From Schizophyllum amplum (Eukaryota > Basidiomycota > Agaricomycetes > Agaricales > Schizophyllaceae), in contig VDMD01000004.1 of NCBI GenBank assembly GCA_007026445.1, positions 1,798,001 to 1,862,000 of the forward strand: a stretch of DNA of 64,000 bases, in the 5' to 3' direction. Position 1 is the stretch's first letter. Each line of letters opens with the position of its first letter. The notes below the pieces were generated by a model that was not told the origin of the DNA, did no database searches, and saw nothing but the letters and a program-made list of their open reading frames with translations. A program made the translations under genes and the position numbers. This document shows, piece by piece, positions 10,674 to 22,507 of the stretch.

Positions 10674-13600
10674 ATGATGAACAACGGCGATCCGTTCGAC
10701 CCACGCCTGAGGAAGGATGACATGCTTGTCGATGAACGGGGCAAGGATGTGAAGCCCTCCGCCAAGACGTTGAACCGAGTTCCCCGTATGTCGCCTCTCT
10801 TCCGCTTCGGCCCTCGCTGACTTTCTTTGACCGTAGGTGCCTGCGTAAGTAGCTGTTATCCTCACATTGGCTGTCACCTCACTGTACCCCAAGAATGCGT
10901 GCAGGAAGCAGAAAATGCGCTGCGAGGGCGCCGATAATCCCCCTTGCAGACGTTGCCGCAACACCGGCCTGAGTGTCTGTTCGAAAAGCCACGCAAGGAA
11001 GCCAGTCTGACTGGTGAAGCGGGTTTAGAGTGAGTCTCTACATCATCCTGGGTTACCGGAGCGAGCCACTTATACCTCTTGTTGTTGCAGACGCATGCGC
11101 AGCTTGAAGCCCATGTCGCCGACCTCAGCCGTACCCAGATGGCTATGCGCGACACTATGTACGAGATGGTAACCCTCCTACGCGGCGGAGGGCAAGTCGC
11201 GCGGTCCCCATATCCCCAGGGCCCGTACCCCCAGCCGTCCCCGACCCTCTCGACACCGACGGCAGGCCACCCTCAGGCCCCTGGCTACATGCCACCCGTC
11301 CCTCCAACGATGGGCCCTCCTCCTGCTGGATCTCGTCCGGGTCAGTACCCCATGGTGCCCCCTCCCGGCCATATCCAGGCGCCAGCGGAGTACGCGTCTC
11401 AAACGCCTGTCGGCTATAACTACGGCGGTCCTCCGCCCCCGGGTCCGGTGCACGGCCCGCCACCTGCGGGTGTTCAAGGTTAGAGTTTGACCAGTGATTT
11501 GCCTGAGCTTAGCCGAGGTATTGACCGCGCAAACCCCGACAGATAATCGGCCCCTGGCGCCCCCTGCGCAGGCGGGAACGAAGCGGCCTTCCCATGCAGT
11601 CAGTACCGATTCGAGCGATGCTGAGGATGACGCAGGCGACGAGCTCCCGGCCTCGGGGCTGGTGGCCCCTTGGGAAGTCCTGCGCGGTCTAGCGGATGTC
11701 GCGATAGAGCGAGCTGCCATTGTATGTGTCAACGTGATGCGCGCTGTATGTCCGCTGACCTGCATACCTTCAGGAAAATGGCGATGCGTCTGATCCACAG
11801 AATCAGACGAAGGATGGAGAGGGGCAGCCGCCCCGCAAAGAAACGCAAGCTGAAGCACAAGCAGGGCCCACGTTCCCTGACGGTGAGCCTTGGTATCCAC
11901 TTCTGAAAAGCGCACCATTCTGACTACTTTGCAGTGGTAACGAAGAAGATAATCACTGAGCAAGAGGCCCGCGAGCTATTCCAGATGTGGGCAACTTATA
12001 TGTTATCCCCGCGCGTTCTAACTGTCTTCTAGTTTCTATCATGGATGTTCTACCTTCCTGTACGTCATATGCCAGTTTTCTGTCTCGCCAGCATCTACTC
12101 ACAAACATCTAGGCCAGTCTTCGACTCGCATGTCGATACATTTGATGAGCTTCACCGTCGTTCCCCTTTTGCTGTGGATGCCATTTGCATGGTAGCCGCT
12201 GGAGTACGAGATGGAGGAGGTGCGTTTGAGCACATTCTATCAAAAAGTGAACTGTTTCTGATCGTCTCTCAGGCAAGCCGAGCGACGTCTACCTGAGATG
12301 TCTGGAGGAAGTACAAGCGATCTCGTGCGCCACTCTGTTCTCTCCAGTGACACGTTACGAAGCCGTGCAATCCATGAGTACGTATCGCCCCTTCGTGTGG
12401 CATGCGCTCGCTGACATCTATGAAGTTTTGGTCTCTGGATGGTCCGATAACGGCTGGCTCAGCGGCGGTCATGCGGTGCGAATGGCTATGGAGTGCTGTC
12501 AGTGTGGACTGCCGATCTGCGCCAGGAAACACCCTAACCTCTTTCCCAGCTATGCACAAGGCGTGGCCAAAGCTATTGAAGCGCATCACCGCTAACAAAG
12601 TGGACGCAGTGCAAGACAAGGACCTCGTCACTGCGACGCGCACTTGGTTTACGCTTTACCTGTTTGAGCATCAGTACGTGCAGCTCTCCTACGATATGGC
12701 AAATATCTGACGTTTCTCGTAGACTGTCCTATGGTACTGGACGCCCCGCCGTATTGAAGGAGGATGACAGCATCCGCCACGGGAGGGCGCTACTTCAACA
12801 TCCCTCCGCGATCGAGGATGATATGCGCCTTGTGTCCACGCTGGAGCTTATGGTCATTCGCGAACGGGTGCACAACGCGCTTTCCCCCAGCGAGGCGCCT
12901 ATTCGTGAAGACGATTTTGAGACGCTCAGGAAGGCGGACCTTGACTTCCGCGCTTGGTACGCCACATGGGACCAGGCGTTCTCGCAGAAGTACGAAGACG
13001 CAGGTGAGATATCGTCATCTTTCATATCGTATGAAGGCTCATCTTCCAGTAGCCTTCTATAGGCAGAGCCTTCAAATCCAACAGCTCCACGCGGAGCTGT
13101 TCCACAATGCGACGGCGTTGCGTGGCATCGATGGTCCGGAAGACGTGCGAAACATGCATCCTCTTCAGCGCGAGCTTGCTGTACGGTCCATCAATATCGC
13201 TATCCAGATCCTGGATATCACGGTCAACTCGCCGTCGTACAGAGAAGGCATGAGATATGCGGTGCACTACACGCATGTCACTGCAACCTTCGCGGCGTCG
13301 TTCCTTCTGCGTCTGGCACGGCTCTTGTGAGTGAAGTGATATTGCCGTGTATGTCTAGGTAGCTAACGTATATTTCAACAGCCCTAGTGAATGCGACATG
13401 GACTCCGTGTTGCATCAAGTGGAACGTCTGGCCGAACTCATGGCCCAGAGTCAGTGCGCCCTTGTTTATAGAAAAAAATCCCACTCATTTATGCTTATAG
13501 TTCCAGGAAAGCGCTATGCCCTCACTCTCCAACTGATGCTCAAGAGGTCGCGGGATAAGCGCAAGTCGCTGTCGCCTGCCTCGTCACGCCAGCTCATCGA

Positions 13601-13922
13601 TCCCGCGCTCATGCCGCCCAACCAGCCCGGCGAAGATTCGTCGCCGCCGTTCCCGCATCGCTATCCTGAGATGCCCGGTCAGACGGTGGGCGCCGACGGG
13701 ACCATGCATCCAGCTATTCAGCATCACGGGGGCTTCCAGCCGCACCCGTACCAGCAGCTCGACGCCGAGCATATCTGGCGCGGCTTCGAGCGGACGGCGC
13801 ACGAGCAGCTGCCGGTGTGGATCTCGGACCAGACACTTGGCGGGCAGCGATTCTCGCAAGAGGGTATGAACGCGTTCTTGCTGCCGAACGAATATATGCC
13901 GCCTGCTCCGCAGATCTGGTGA
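10674..13922 (+). CDS. Zn2Cys6 fungal transcription factor with Fungal_trans domain
   Basis: This is a nuclear DNA-binding regulator. The start chosen is MMNNGDPFDPRLRKDD. A small exon ending in Cys joins at acceptor ccaag (about 10893) to NACRKQKMRCEGADNPPCRR, giving C-x2-C-x6-C-x7-C-x2-C-x7-C, a complete binuclear zinc cluster. A Pro/Gly/Tyr-rich linker follows (11180-11480), then a Fungal_trans (middle homology) domain: FDSHVDTFDELHRRSPFAVD, VSGWSDNGWLSGGHAVRMA, TATRTWFTLYLFEHQ and LSYGTGRPAVLKEDDSIR. The C-terminus is Pro/His-rich. Two single-base breaks sit in the DNA-binding region: near 10971, where LECLFEKPRKEASLTG continues one frame over, and near 11105, where LEAHVADLSRTQ resumes. 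The domain order resembles Leu3/PrtT-type regulators, but the target genes are unknown. Confidence 0.85.
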
Positions 13923-14302
13923 AAGGGAGCAGGTATAGGAATGGCGCGAGGGGAAATGCGCCGTGCAGATACCTCGATGCCCCGCTTGGACTGTCTTGCT
14001 CGTTCGTTTTCGTTTTTCAGCATACATGAAGAACTTTTCTGTACTTATGTATCAGCGGCCGCCTTGTTCCAGACTTAATGATAGCTTCCTCTCGAAGGCG
14101 CGACGTAGCTCCCCAGTGACTTTGTATATATATACGCAATCGACGTTTGCCTTTTCGACGCGGTTGCGGACGTCTGTTGTTGGTTGTTGGTCTGCTGTCG
14201 GCAAGTTCCGTGGGGCATTCATCTTGAGTCTGACCGCTATCAACTCTGCCTCTTGCTTCCATCTCGTCTATCCTTCTTGATTCCGCAGCTTCTCGATCTG
14301 TA
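13923..14302. promoter_or_regulatory. Intergenic between Zn2Cys6 factor and ThrE gene
   Basis: A 380 bp tandem gap. It contains a TATATATA tract (about 14126-14134), about 170 bp upstream of the downstream ATG, followed by a pyrimidine-biased leader (cgtctatccttcttgattcc). This fits a core promoter for the ThrE gene. Confidence 0.4.
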
Positions 14303-16660
14303 ATGGCGGCATCCCCATCTAACGATGTCAAGCCCGTCAACATAAACTTGGCGGCCCACTTGCGTCGGCCGGACTCTCGCGCGAGCGTCTACTCTCAGGA
14401 CTCCCTCTACTCGGGTCAAGATGAAAAGCCTTCGGAAGTGAAAGCGCATCTCTGGCCTGATACTCCCCTGTCTACCGACGCCCCAGCGAACTCGCCTAAC
14501 CCACGTCAGTCGGACAGAGACAATCCACCTGTTCAAGCACCTGCCACTCATCCCACCGGGCCCTCTAGTTTACCCTCGCAGAACGCCCAGCCAAAGGACT
14601 CTGTATCTAGTACATCCTCTGGCAAAACTCTAGTCGGCGACAATGACGGCAGAAAGCGTGGCGGCTCGAGCGCACTGAAATATCTCCGGAGGTCCTCCTT
14701 TGGCGTTATGAAGACCACGACGAGTACGATCGGAACGGCTGCCACTACGGTAGTGAAACCCCTCTCCATGGTCTATAAGCCGAGCCGTGGACCAGCACAG
14801 ATTGTGGATCACGCGGAAGGTGCGCAGAATGGCAAGGCGGGCCCTCACAACTTCTCATGTACTATGCACAGATGTCGCCAACCGTCGAAAATTCATCCTG
14901 ATTCTTGCGAAGGCTCTCCTCACGTTTGGCGCTCCTTCTCATCGTATAGAATCGCAACTCTCTGCCGCGTCCGGTATCCTCGAGGCCGATGCTGGTGCGT
15001 ACAATATTGCAAAGCGTCACATCCTCGCTAAAGTGCGTTCACAGAGTTTGTGCACATACCCAATATCATTATTGTATCAATAAAAAACGCCAACGCCAAG
15101 AACACGAGAACACATTTCGTTCGCGCCAGCGGCCGCGTTGCTCTCACGTCTCTGCACAAAGTCCATTTGATCTACCGCGACGTCCTACACGACAAAGTCG
15201 GCGTTACCGAAGGCTCTCAAGCTATCAAGGATCTTCTTCGTCGGGGCCCTATCTACCCTCTGCCTTTGCGCTGCGTCCTTGCTTTCTGCGGCGCCACTAT
15301 CATCTGCGGGCTCTCGTTCGGCGGCTCTATCCTCGACATGGTGGTCAGCGGCGTCTGTGCTTGTGCTTTGCAGTATCTCGGCCTCAATGCTGCGAATAAG
15401 AGTTCTCTGTATGCAAACGTATATGAGTGAGTGCCTTCAATTGAAGATACTCCTACCTTGACGCTCGGCCTACAGAATATCTGTCTCCATCATTGTCGCA
15501 TTTGTGGCGCGCGGACTTAGCAGTATTCCCGGCAACCCTTTCTGCTACAGTGCCATCTCGTCTGCTGGTGTTGTTTTGATTCTTCCCGGCTTCACGATCC
15601 GTAAGTCATGTGTGCACTCTGCGACTGCGTTTGTCGTGCTGACCGTGTCTAAGTAATCAGCTCTCTCGAACTCATGTCCCGGAATCTATTTTGTGGCTCA
15701 GTCAGGATCGTTTATGCCATCATCTACACATTGTTCTTGGTAAAATGACTTCATCGTCGCACTGCAGTAGTCTGACGGAAACAGGGCTTTGGCCTGACGA
15801 TAGGCTCCGATTTCTATCTAGTGGTGGACCGGCGCGCTCGCAGGAACTACTACGCCGGCTACAACAATAATCTTAACTATACGCACGGGCACTTCACTAT
15901 GCTCAACGGCTCAACGCCTTTCCTGCCTGTCGGCGGCGTTCTGGCCACCGGAAGTACCGTCAGCTACCAGCTCGAGCACGTAATCAAGGGTGAGTCTCGA
16001 CATCTTGCCGACTTGCATCCGTCGCTAGCACTTATACCGACCAATCAGGCTGCTTCCGGGAACCTGAATGGCCATGGTGGAAGCAACCTCTGCCTTGGTG
16101 GACAGCGTTCTTCCTCGTACCGATGTATACGACTTTTTCGTCGCTCTCCAACCTGCAGTCGTACAGGAGCTTCCAGTTACCGGTCATGGTCGCTTTCGCC
16201 TGCTGCTCCTACGCCGCCAATCGAGCAGCGGGCGTCGTCCTTCCTGGTAGGACTGACCTTGTCTCCGCCGCCGGCGCCTTCGTCATCGGTCTCTTGGGCA
16301 ATCTTTACTCTCGTATCGCCCATGGAACAGCGTTCACGGCTATGGTCACTGGCGTACTGTTTCTCGTCCCGGTACGCCCCTGTAAAGTTCCGCCGATTGC
16401 CTGTCCTCATCTGCTCGACCTCAGTCTGGTATCGCACAGTCGGGCGGTGTTACACCGACGTACCACAGCTCTGCCGAGCAGTACTCCAGTGGTTTCTCGC
16501 TAGCGTTGCGCATGATCTCCGTCGCCAGTGGAGTCACCATCGGTCTGTTGGTCAGCCAAGTCCTCGGTGAGTCCTTTGCAGATGCTTTCGCACAGCGGAC
16601 CCAATCGTTGCAGTGTACCTATTCGGCAACAGGAAGAACGCGGCGCACTTTGCATTTTAG
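14303..16660 (+). CDS. ThrE-domain (Prm10-like) multipass membrane transporter
   Basis: The product is related to yeast pheromone-regulated membrane protein Prm10 and bacterial threonine/serine exporters. A disordered Ser/Pro-rich N-terminus (about 170 residues) precedes ThrE: NRRKFILILAKALLTFGAPS, HRIESQLSAASGILEADA, spliced to EFVHIPNIIIVSI, then HLIYRDVLHDKVGVTEGSQA. A run of hydrophobic helices follows (CGATIICGLSFGGSILDMVV, NPFCYSAISSAGVVLILPGF, VRIVYAIIYTLFLGFGLTIG). A second half carries FQLPVMVAFACCSYAANRAA and ends in VYLFGNRKNAAHFAF. Around 14853 and 14875 the frame appears to lose one base twice: HNF, then LMYYAQMS, then ANRRKF are in three successive frames. Transport substrate is unknown. 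It is convergent with the SNF2 gene, about 200 bp from its stop. Confidence 0.85.
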
Positions 16661-16856
16661 TTTTCCTCTTTGTATCTCTGTCCGTAGTATGGAACCAAAC
16701 GCCCAAAATCGCGTATCTCTATCTGCCTATTAACGGTGCCGGCACAAGTGTAGCTGTAAATGAGCATAAAGTAAGAGAACTATGCGGTGGTACAAGATAA
16801 TTGACAGTAAAATACAATGGCAAGGAAGAGAAGAATCGAATAAATAGAAGGTCCAA

Positions 16857-19800
16857 TTAGGAGAATAGGTCGTGCAACTCTTCCATTCTACGCTGCATCA
16901 TCTCAGCTTTGCTGAAGCTCTGCCTGTCCAAGGTCATGTTGGCGAGCGCCGTCTTCTTCTTTTGCACCTCGAGCAAGCGCGCCTCAATAGTGTTCTCAAT
17001 GATGAGCTTGATAGTGGTGACGGGCCGAGTCTGGCCGAGGCGATGTATGCGGTCAACAGCTTGGTTCTCCACGGCAGGGTTCCTAGCGCGAAGGTCAACC
17101 AAAAATGATGAACAGAGACGATGTAGCGCACCAGTAAGGATCCATGAGATACACGCGTTGGGCGGCCGTCAAGTTGAGGCCCACACCGCCGGCCTTCAAA
17201 CTGACGAGCAGCACCTCACAGCCCGGGTCGTACTTGAGGGCGTCCATAGCGCGTGTGCGGTCGTCCCGCTTCATCGTACCATCCAAGCGGTCATAGCGTA
17301 TACCTGACGCATCCAGAGCTTCCTCGATCTTGTCCAGCATACTCGTCCACTGCGAGCTGCGAGAGGATGTCAGCACCAAGAACATCAAAGCACCGGCCTT
17401 CCAACTCACAATACGACCGTCTTCACCACACCCTCGTCAATCTCATTTCCATTCTCATCCGTCATCTTCACCTCTATGGACTCGGGAGCGTAGTTTGAGG
17501 AATGCGGGTTCGCGCGCGAGAACGGGATGAGGTCGCCCATCAGAGCGCGCACCTTCGTCGACGGACGGAAGTTCTCGAGCCCCGAATTCTTCTGCCTACG
17601 CTCCCTCCGCGCCGGCTTCTTCTTCACAATCGCGTCGCACGCCATAGGTGTGTCCGCCTTCACCTCCACCGCGTCCGCCGGTGTCAAACCCGCATTGCAT
17701 ACCGAGCATGCACGTCGCGTATCTGGCGACACACTGGGCCACCCAGGACACACCGAATGCTTGTAGCACTCTAAGCAGAAGAGGTGCTGGCAGCGTGTGA
17801 TAACAGGCCGTACAGCGGCGGGACTGTTCGCGCGCGTCGGACCGCGCGAGCTACCTGCGGCGTTCTTTGGCTTTCGGCCCCGCTTCGCGGGCGGCGGGTT
17901 GTCGCAATCGAGCGACTCGATTTGCTCGTTCGTCTTGCACAGCTCGTAGCCGCACTCGACGCACTGCGTCGTCGCTGCCTCGCGGAAGAGCGTGAACACC
18001 GCCAACCCGCGCTCGGGGTTGATGCCGTCGCGCGTGATCTCGGCGAGGAGGTTCTCATACGATGCGGGGCATATTTGCGCGGCGGCATCCTTATTCTGCA
18101 CGAGCTCGAAGTGGTCGCAGATCTGACGAAGGCGAAGGATCTTCTGCAGGATGCCGACGTAATTCTTCATGACCTCGTTGTTGTCTGACATCTCGTTGAA
18201 CTCGGCCTTCGACTCCTGGAAGAACTCGTCGTAGATGGACTGCTCCTGCTCGTCGAACTTGAGATAGCGCAGTTCATCGCGGCGGGGTGGCAAGTTGAGA
18301 ATCCTTCGACCGTCGTCGGCCTTAGTCTCCTTCGTGCGGCGTAGAGTGATGCACTTCATGATGGTCTGCAAGCGTGCGATGCCGATGGGCTGCGCAAACT
18401 TGACGGGGCTGCCGACGAGGTCTGTCCAGACGTTCTTGTCGTCCAAAGGCTCAAGGCGCAGGAATTTGATGAGAGCATACACGTCGTCCAGCTTGTTTTG
18501 CACGGGCGTTCCCGTCAGACACAATCGGCGGTCCGCCATCAGGTCACAGCATGCGCGGCTGGCCACGGTACTGGTCTCCTTTATGCAGCTGAGGACGTTG
18601 TCAATATATGGCAAGCATTCGATACGGCGAACGAACTCACTGCGCCTCATCGAGTACGACACGGAACCAGTGTATGCTTTGCAGAGCGCTCGGTTGCTCG
18701 GATGCAGAAGCGCACGGCTTCTTGCGCTTCATGCCCGCTCTCTTTGGCTTTGGCAGCCTGAGCACGGGATTCCCGCGCTCGTCATAGTCCACGCCGCCTC
18801 CCCCATCGCTGTCTTCATCGTCGCCGCACTCTGTCTCTTGATTCGCAATACTGCGCGCCTGTTTCGAGAACTCCGTGGCGAGAGTGGCATACGTGGTAAT
18901 GACCGCGTCGAAATCCGCCAAAAAAGCTGGGTCTGGGCGCCGCGCATTCCCGTGGTAGATGTATACCTTGAACGGGCCGCCTCGTCGGTACGGAGTGACG
19001 ATGTGCTCCGATGGCGTACCCGGCACTGAGGCAAGAGACATTGAAGAGAACGCGACAGGTACACACGTCCCGCTGGCTCCGCCGGTCACGCGCACCTCGC
19101 CAGCCCAGTGCTCCTTGAGCTGGTCTTCCCAATTGGAAACGGTGGACAAGGGGCAGATGATGAGCGTTCCGCGACTCTTCGTCTTGATGCGGCAGGTGCG
19201 TGCGTACTCAGTTGCCTGCCGTTCGTTCATACGCTGCTGCTTCGCCTTCGCCTTGGCGGACAGGCCGCCGTACTGGTTCGGCATTCCCCAGACAGTGCCA
19301 GAAAATTGCTGTCCGTCGACGTCGTCCATGTATTCGTCTTCGGGCAGCGAGACGCGCTCGATGGGTGTACTCGCGAAGGCATGCGCGGAGTGCAGAGTGT
19401 TGGCAATGAGAGACACGCAGGTGATCGTTTTGCCGAGACCCATCTGCAAAAGCCGTCAGACCGGGATATATGCGCGGCGCGCGCGAACATTACGAACATC
19501 GTCTGCAAGGATAGCGCTCTTCGCCTCGATCGGTTCCTCGAACACCTCCTTGCTCGTGACGGCGTGGAACCAAGATTTCCGAAGCGTGTGCACGTTTGTG
19601 CGCATTTGCCACATCGAGGTATACTTCCCGTCTGGTCCCTTCAGCTCACGTTCACGTTGCAGAAGGAACGTCAAAGCTTGTTTCTGGTGTGGGTAGAGTC
19701 TGGTCGCGACCTCCGGTGCTGCAAAAAGTGAGTAAGCCACCGAGTCGGAGCAGGTGAGTCTGCTGACATACCCGGCTCAGTTTCGGGCAGGCTATCTCCA

Positions 19801-21035
19801 CCTTGCAAGTTCTTGAACAGCTCGTCTACTTGGCTTCGCTGGACTTCGACACTTTTACCCGATACAGCCGGCGTACTCCATCGACCGCCGCCGCCGCCAT
19901 ACGATCGCTGCGACTGCTGCGGGTAGAGGTTCGGATTCATGGCGTTGTCGTGCGGGTTGTGGTAGTGCATGCTGGACAGTCGCGAGAGATCGAAGGGGGA
20001 GGACATGTGGCTGAGGTAGAGGTTGCATTGATTGAAGTAATTGCCGACCGCAGGAATATTGCCTCTAGGCGTGTGCACAAGGAGCTGAAGGTCGAGAATG
20101 GGTGCCTTGGGACGAGGTGAGATGTCATCGCATTAGTCGGCAGGCGCACGCACCAGCGAATGCGCTCGTCGCACAAGCGCGTCGAGACGAATCAGGCCTT
20201 TGCCCAGCATAGGCCCCAATGTCGTCGCGACCTTTTGCTCCACCAAGCCAAAGTCTGCCCCTGCGATAACTTCACCGTCGGGTGTGCGCCCACCTGGCTC
20301 TTTGATGTGTATGGTTTCTTTGTTCTCGGCGTGAGGCGCCCGCTCGTATTGGAGGCGCACAGGGACCCAGTCGGGCTCGCCCTCCTGCGGCTGCACATAT
20401 GAGGAGGGGTAAAGCACGAGCGCCTTGACTGCAAGCTGTCCGATGCAGACGGGTGTCTTTGGTGGCAAACTGTCCGGGAGCTTGTTATTTGCTGCGCGTG
20501 CGAGTGGGGGCGGGGAGGGCGAGCTGGTGAGGTCGATGACCGAGCCACCGTTGGCTCGTGCAGAGTACGATGCCGGGGCGATCGGGCGCAGGGAGGAGGA
20601 AGCTGAGGCAGATGGGGGCGCAGGGGCAGTGCGGTAGTAGTTGTGGGTGGATGACGAGCTGTTGTACGACGGGGGCTGGTACGCGGGCGGGTCATTCGGG
20701 ACAAAGGCGCTCTGCTGCATGATGGGTGCGGCGGCGCGGGTGGTGGGGAAATGGGAGGAAGACGCGAAGGGCGACATGGTGAACTGCGAAGATTGCGCTC
20801 CATCGTTGTTCCGCTGCACGCCGGCAGTCATGGAGCCGTGTCCAAACGCATTCGGCTGTCTCGCGTCATCTCCCAGAACCCCTTTCGCGCCGCGCTTTGC
20901 AGAGCTGATTTCCGCGTCGCTGTCGTCGTCGGCGGTGAGATCTATCGTGTTGGCATCGGAGCGCGGCGTGCGGAAGGACGGCCCGGAAAACATTTCCTGG
21001 ACGCGTCCGCCGTTGTAGGGACCGAAGGCGGCCAT
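16857..21035 (-). CDS. HIRAN-SNF2-RING helicase-like protein (Rad5/HLTF-like)
   Basis: The product is a DNA-dependent ATPase/translocase, probably nuclear and acting in chromatin remodelling or replication-stress tolerance. The start chosen is MAAFGPYNGGRVQEMF at 21035. A disordered Ser/Pro region contains two IDLT-type motifs (NTIDLTADDDSDAE, VIDLTSSPSP), which are SUMO-interaction-like. Next is a HIRAN-like domain (CIGQLAVKALVLYPSSYVQP). The SNF2 N-lobe has AILADD joined to MGLGKTITCVSLIANTL (Walker A), and LDEA plus H restored by splicing at about 18650 (DEAH). Then come LCLTGTPVQNKLDDVYALIK and ITLRRTKETK. A RING finger is built from CVEC and CQHLFCLECYKHSVC plus CSVC, with a Lys/Arg-rich insertion of roughly 75 residues. 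The C-lobe has RYDRLDGTMKRDDRTRAMDA, LKAGGVGLNLTAAQRVYLMD and AVDRIHRLGQT. Whether it is the true Rad5 orthologue is not settled here. Confidence 0.9.
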
Positions 21036-21785
21036 GTGGGGATCGAGCGCGACGTCGGGGACGACGAGCAGGTGCTGTAAGTGACCAAGAGCAATAAAGA
21101 ATCGGAACTGTAGATGGTCGGCATTGTTCAATGACCGAATCGGGATGCCCCTGCTGACTAAGGACGACAACGCGCCAGATGGTCAGCACGTCCGACTCTC
21201 TGTCAGCACCCAAGGCCCGAGAAGTCTGTGCTCTACTCGTCAGCCACCGGACTATGTCCATCGTGGCAATGGCTTCGCACTGGCATTGCACTGACTTAGC
21301 ACAGGTAATAGTAGTAATGCTGTTCACTCTCCCTCGGCTCGGTGCTACAAGCAGTATAGTTGTCATTGCGAAGGAGACCTGCCTTCCGCGCGCCAGCATA
21401 TGCCTCGAGCAGTATGATACGTCAATAATTATTACCTATGAGAGTACAGTTGCTGTAAGTATGGTGGGGTGTGCGTGGCAGAAAGCGTGGATGAATCCGT
21501 GAGTGCCGGGAAACGAAAGCAAGAAAAGATAACGACGGGGTACCTGCAGTAGATGAGTGGACGTCGACGAACTATATGCGCAGGATAAGTATAGTCCTTC
21601 AACTGTCCAGTTCAGTACCTATAAGCCCGGAAGATCACAAAAGTGGCGAGTAGAGCAGCAAGGACGACGGATATCGGGATATCTCGTCCTGGCCCCGGTC
21701 TGCGTCGCGTCATGGACCTCGCGTGCTGACAGATGCAGACACTCGCGGCCAATTAAACCGAGACGCACGCCATAGGCAGTCGCGG
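21036..21785. other. Intergenic, upstream of SNF2 gene
   Basis: A 750 bp region between the SNF2 gene start and the 3' end of the next minus-strand gene. The frame of the SNF2 first exon stays open upstream to 21170, so a longer N-terminus cannot be excluded. The plus-strand frame at 21179-21502 has no motif and poor codon bias. Confidence 0.35.
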
Positions 21786-22507
21786 TTACCGTCCGGTGCC
21801 CGCGAAAGGGTTTGTATATGTAGGTGACTCCAGTCCGTAAGCCGGCGGTGGCACCTCCCATTCGCTATGTCCGTCGTCCGTGACCGTATGGTACTTCCTT
21901 GCCTCCTTCTCCTTGCTAGAGACATGCGCAGAGGGTAGCGGCGATAGAAGCGGCGTCGGTATCGGCGAGGGCGATTGTGAGCGCCGCAAGTCGAACGACT
22001 GCGCATACGGGGATGGTCGCGCCTCGTCGAATGAGGATGCGAATGGAGAGCGCGAGAGCCGCATATGGGCAACGGAGTGCGTCGGTGTCTGCGCGCCTTT
22101 CGCGAAGGGATCCGGGTCTACGTCGAAGAACTCCCATGTCCCGTTCTCCATGCGGACCGCAGTGCGCATGTTGGCGCCAGGTTCATGGTCTGCACCCATT
22201 GCGTCAGCTACGCGCTTCCCCCCTCATACACTGTGCGACGAGACTACTCACGGAACGGTGGCAACTCCGTGCTCGCATCCTTGCTGGCGCCAAAGGGTGT
22301 GATCCGTGCTGCCGGATGCATCTTGTCGAGAACGATAGAGCCAGAGCGACCGTGCATGCGCGCCGCTTCCGGGTCCTTGCGTCCGAGCCGTGCGCGCCGA
22401 CGCGTCCAGTACCAGATCCCGCCGACGGAGAGGGCGGCGAAGCAAGCAAGGACGACAGCGATGATGACCGGACGACCGTCCTTCGCGGGGGTGGCGTCGA
22501 GAGACAT
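21786..22507 (-). CDS. Single-pass membrane protein, hypothetical
   Basis: I do not recognise a named family. From MSLDATPAKDGRP a single hydrophobic helix (VIIAVVLACFAALSVGGIWY) is followed immediately by a basic stop-transfer cluster (WTRRRARLGRK), predicting a short lumenal/extracellular N-terminus and a cytosolic tail. One intron (donor gtgagt at about 22254) joins PPF to HHEPGANMRTAVRM. The tail continues with WEFFDVDPDPFAKG, a Ser/Pro-rich segment with several SP sites (QSPSPIPTPLLSPLPS), and PPPAYGLESPTYTNPF at the end. The PPPAY element is a PPxY-type motif that could bind WW domains or Rsp5-type ubiquitin ligases; this is inference. Confidence 0.7.

Noticed and set aside
7868..16660. 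Secondary-metabolite cluster (O-methyltransferase, Zn2Cys6 factor, transporter)
   Set aside because: The trio is adjacent, but no core synthase, P450 or other tailoring enzyme is present, and the remaining neighbours (Sec3, REEP-like, SNF2) are housekeeping genes.
21179..21502. Plus-strand 107-codon frame upstream of the SNF2 gene
   Set aside because: It has no motif and no coding-like third-position bias, and it sits in the probable SNF2 promoter.
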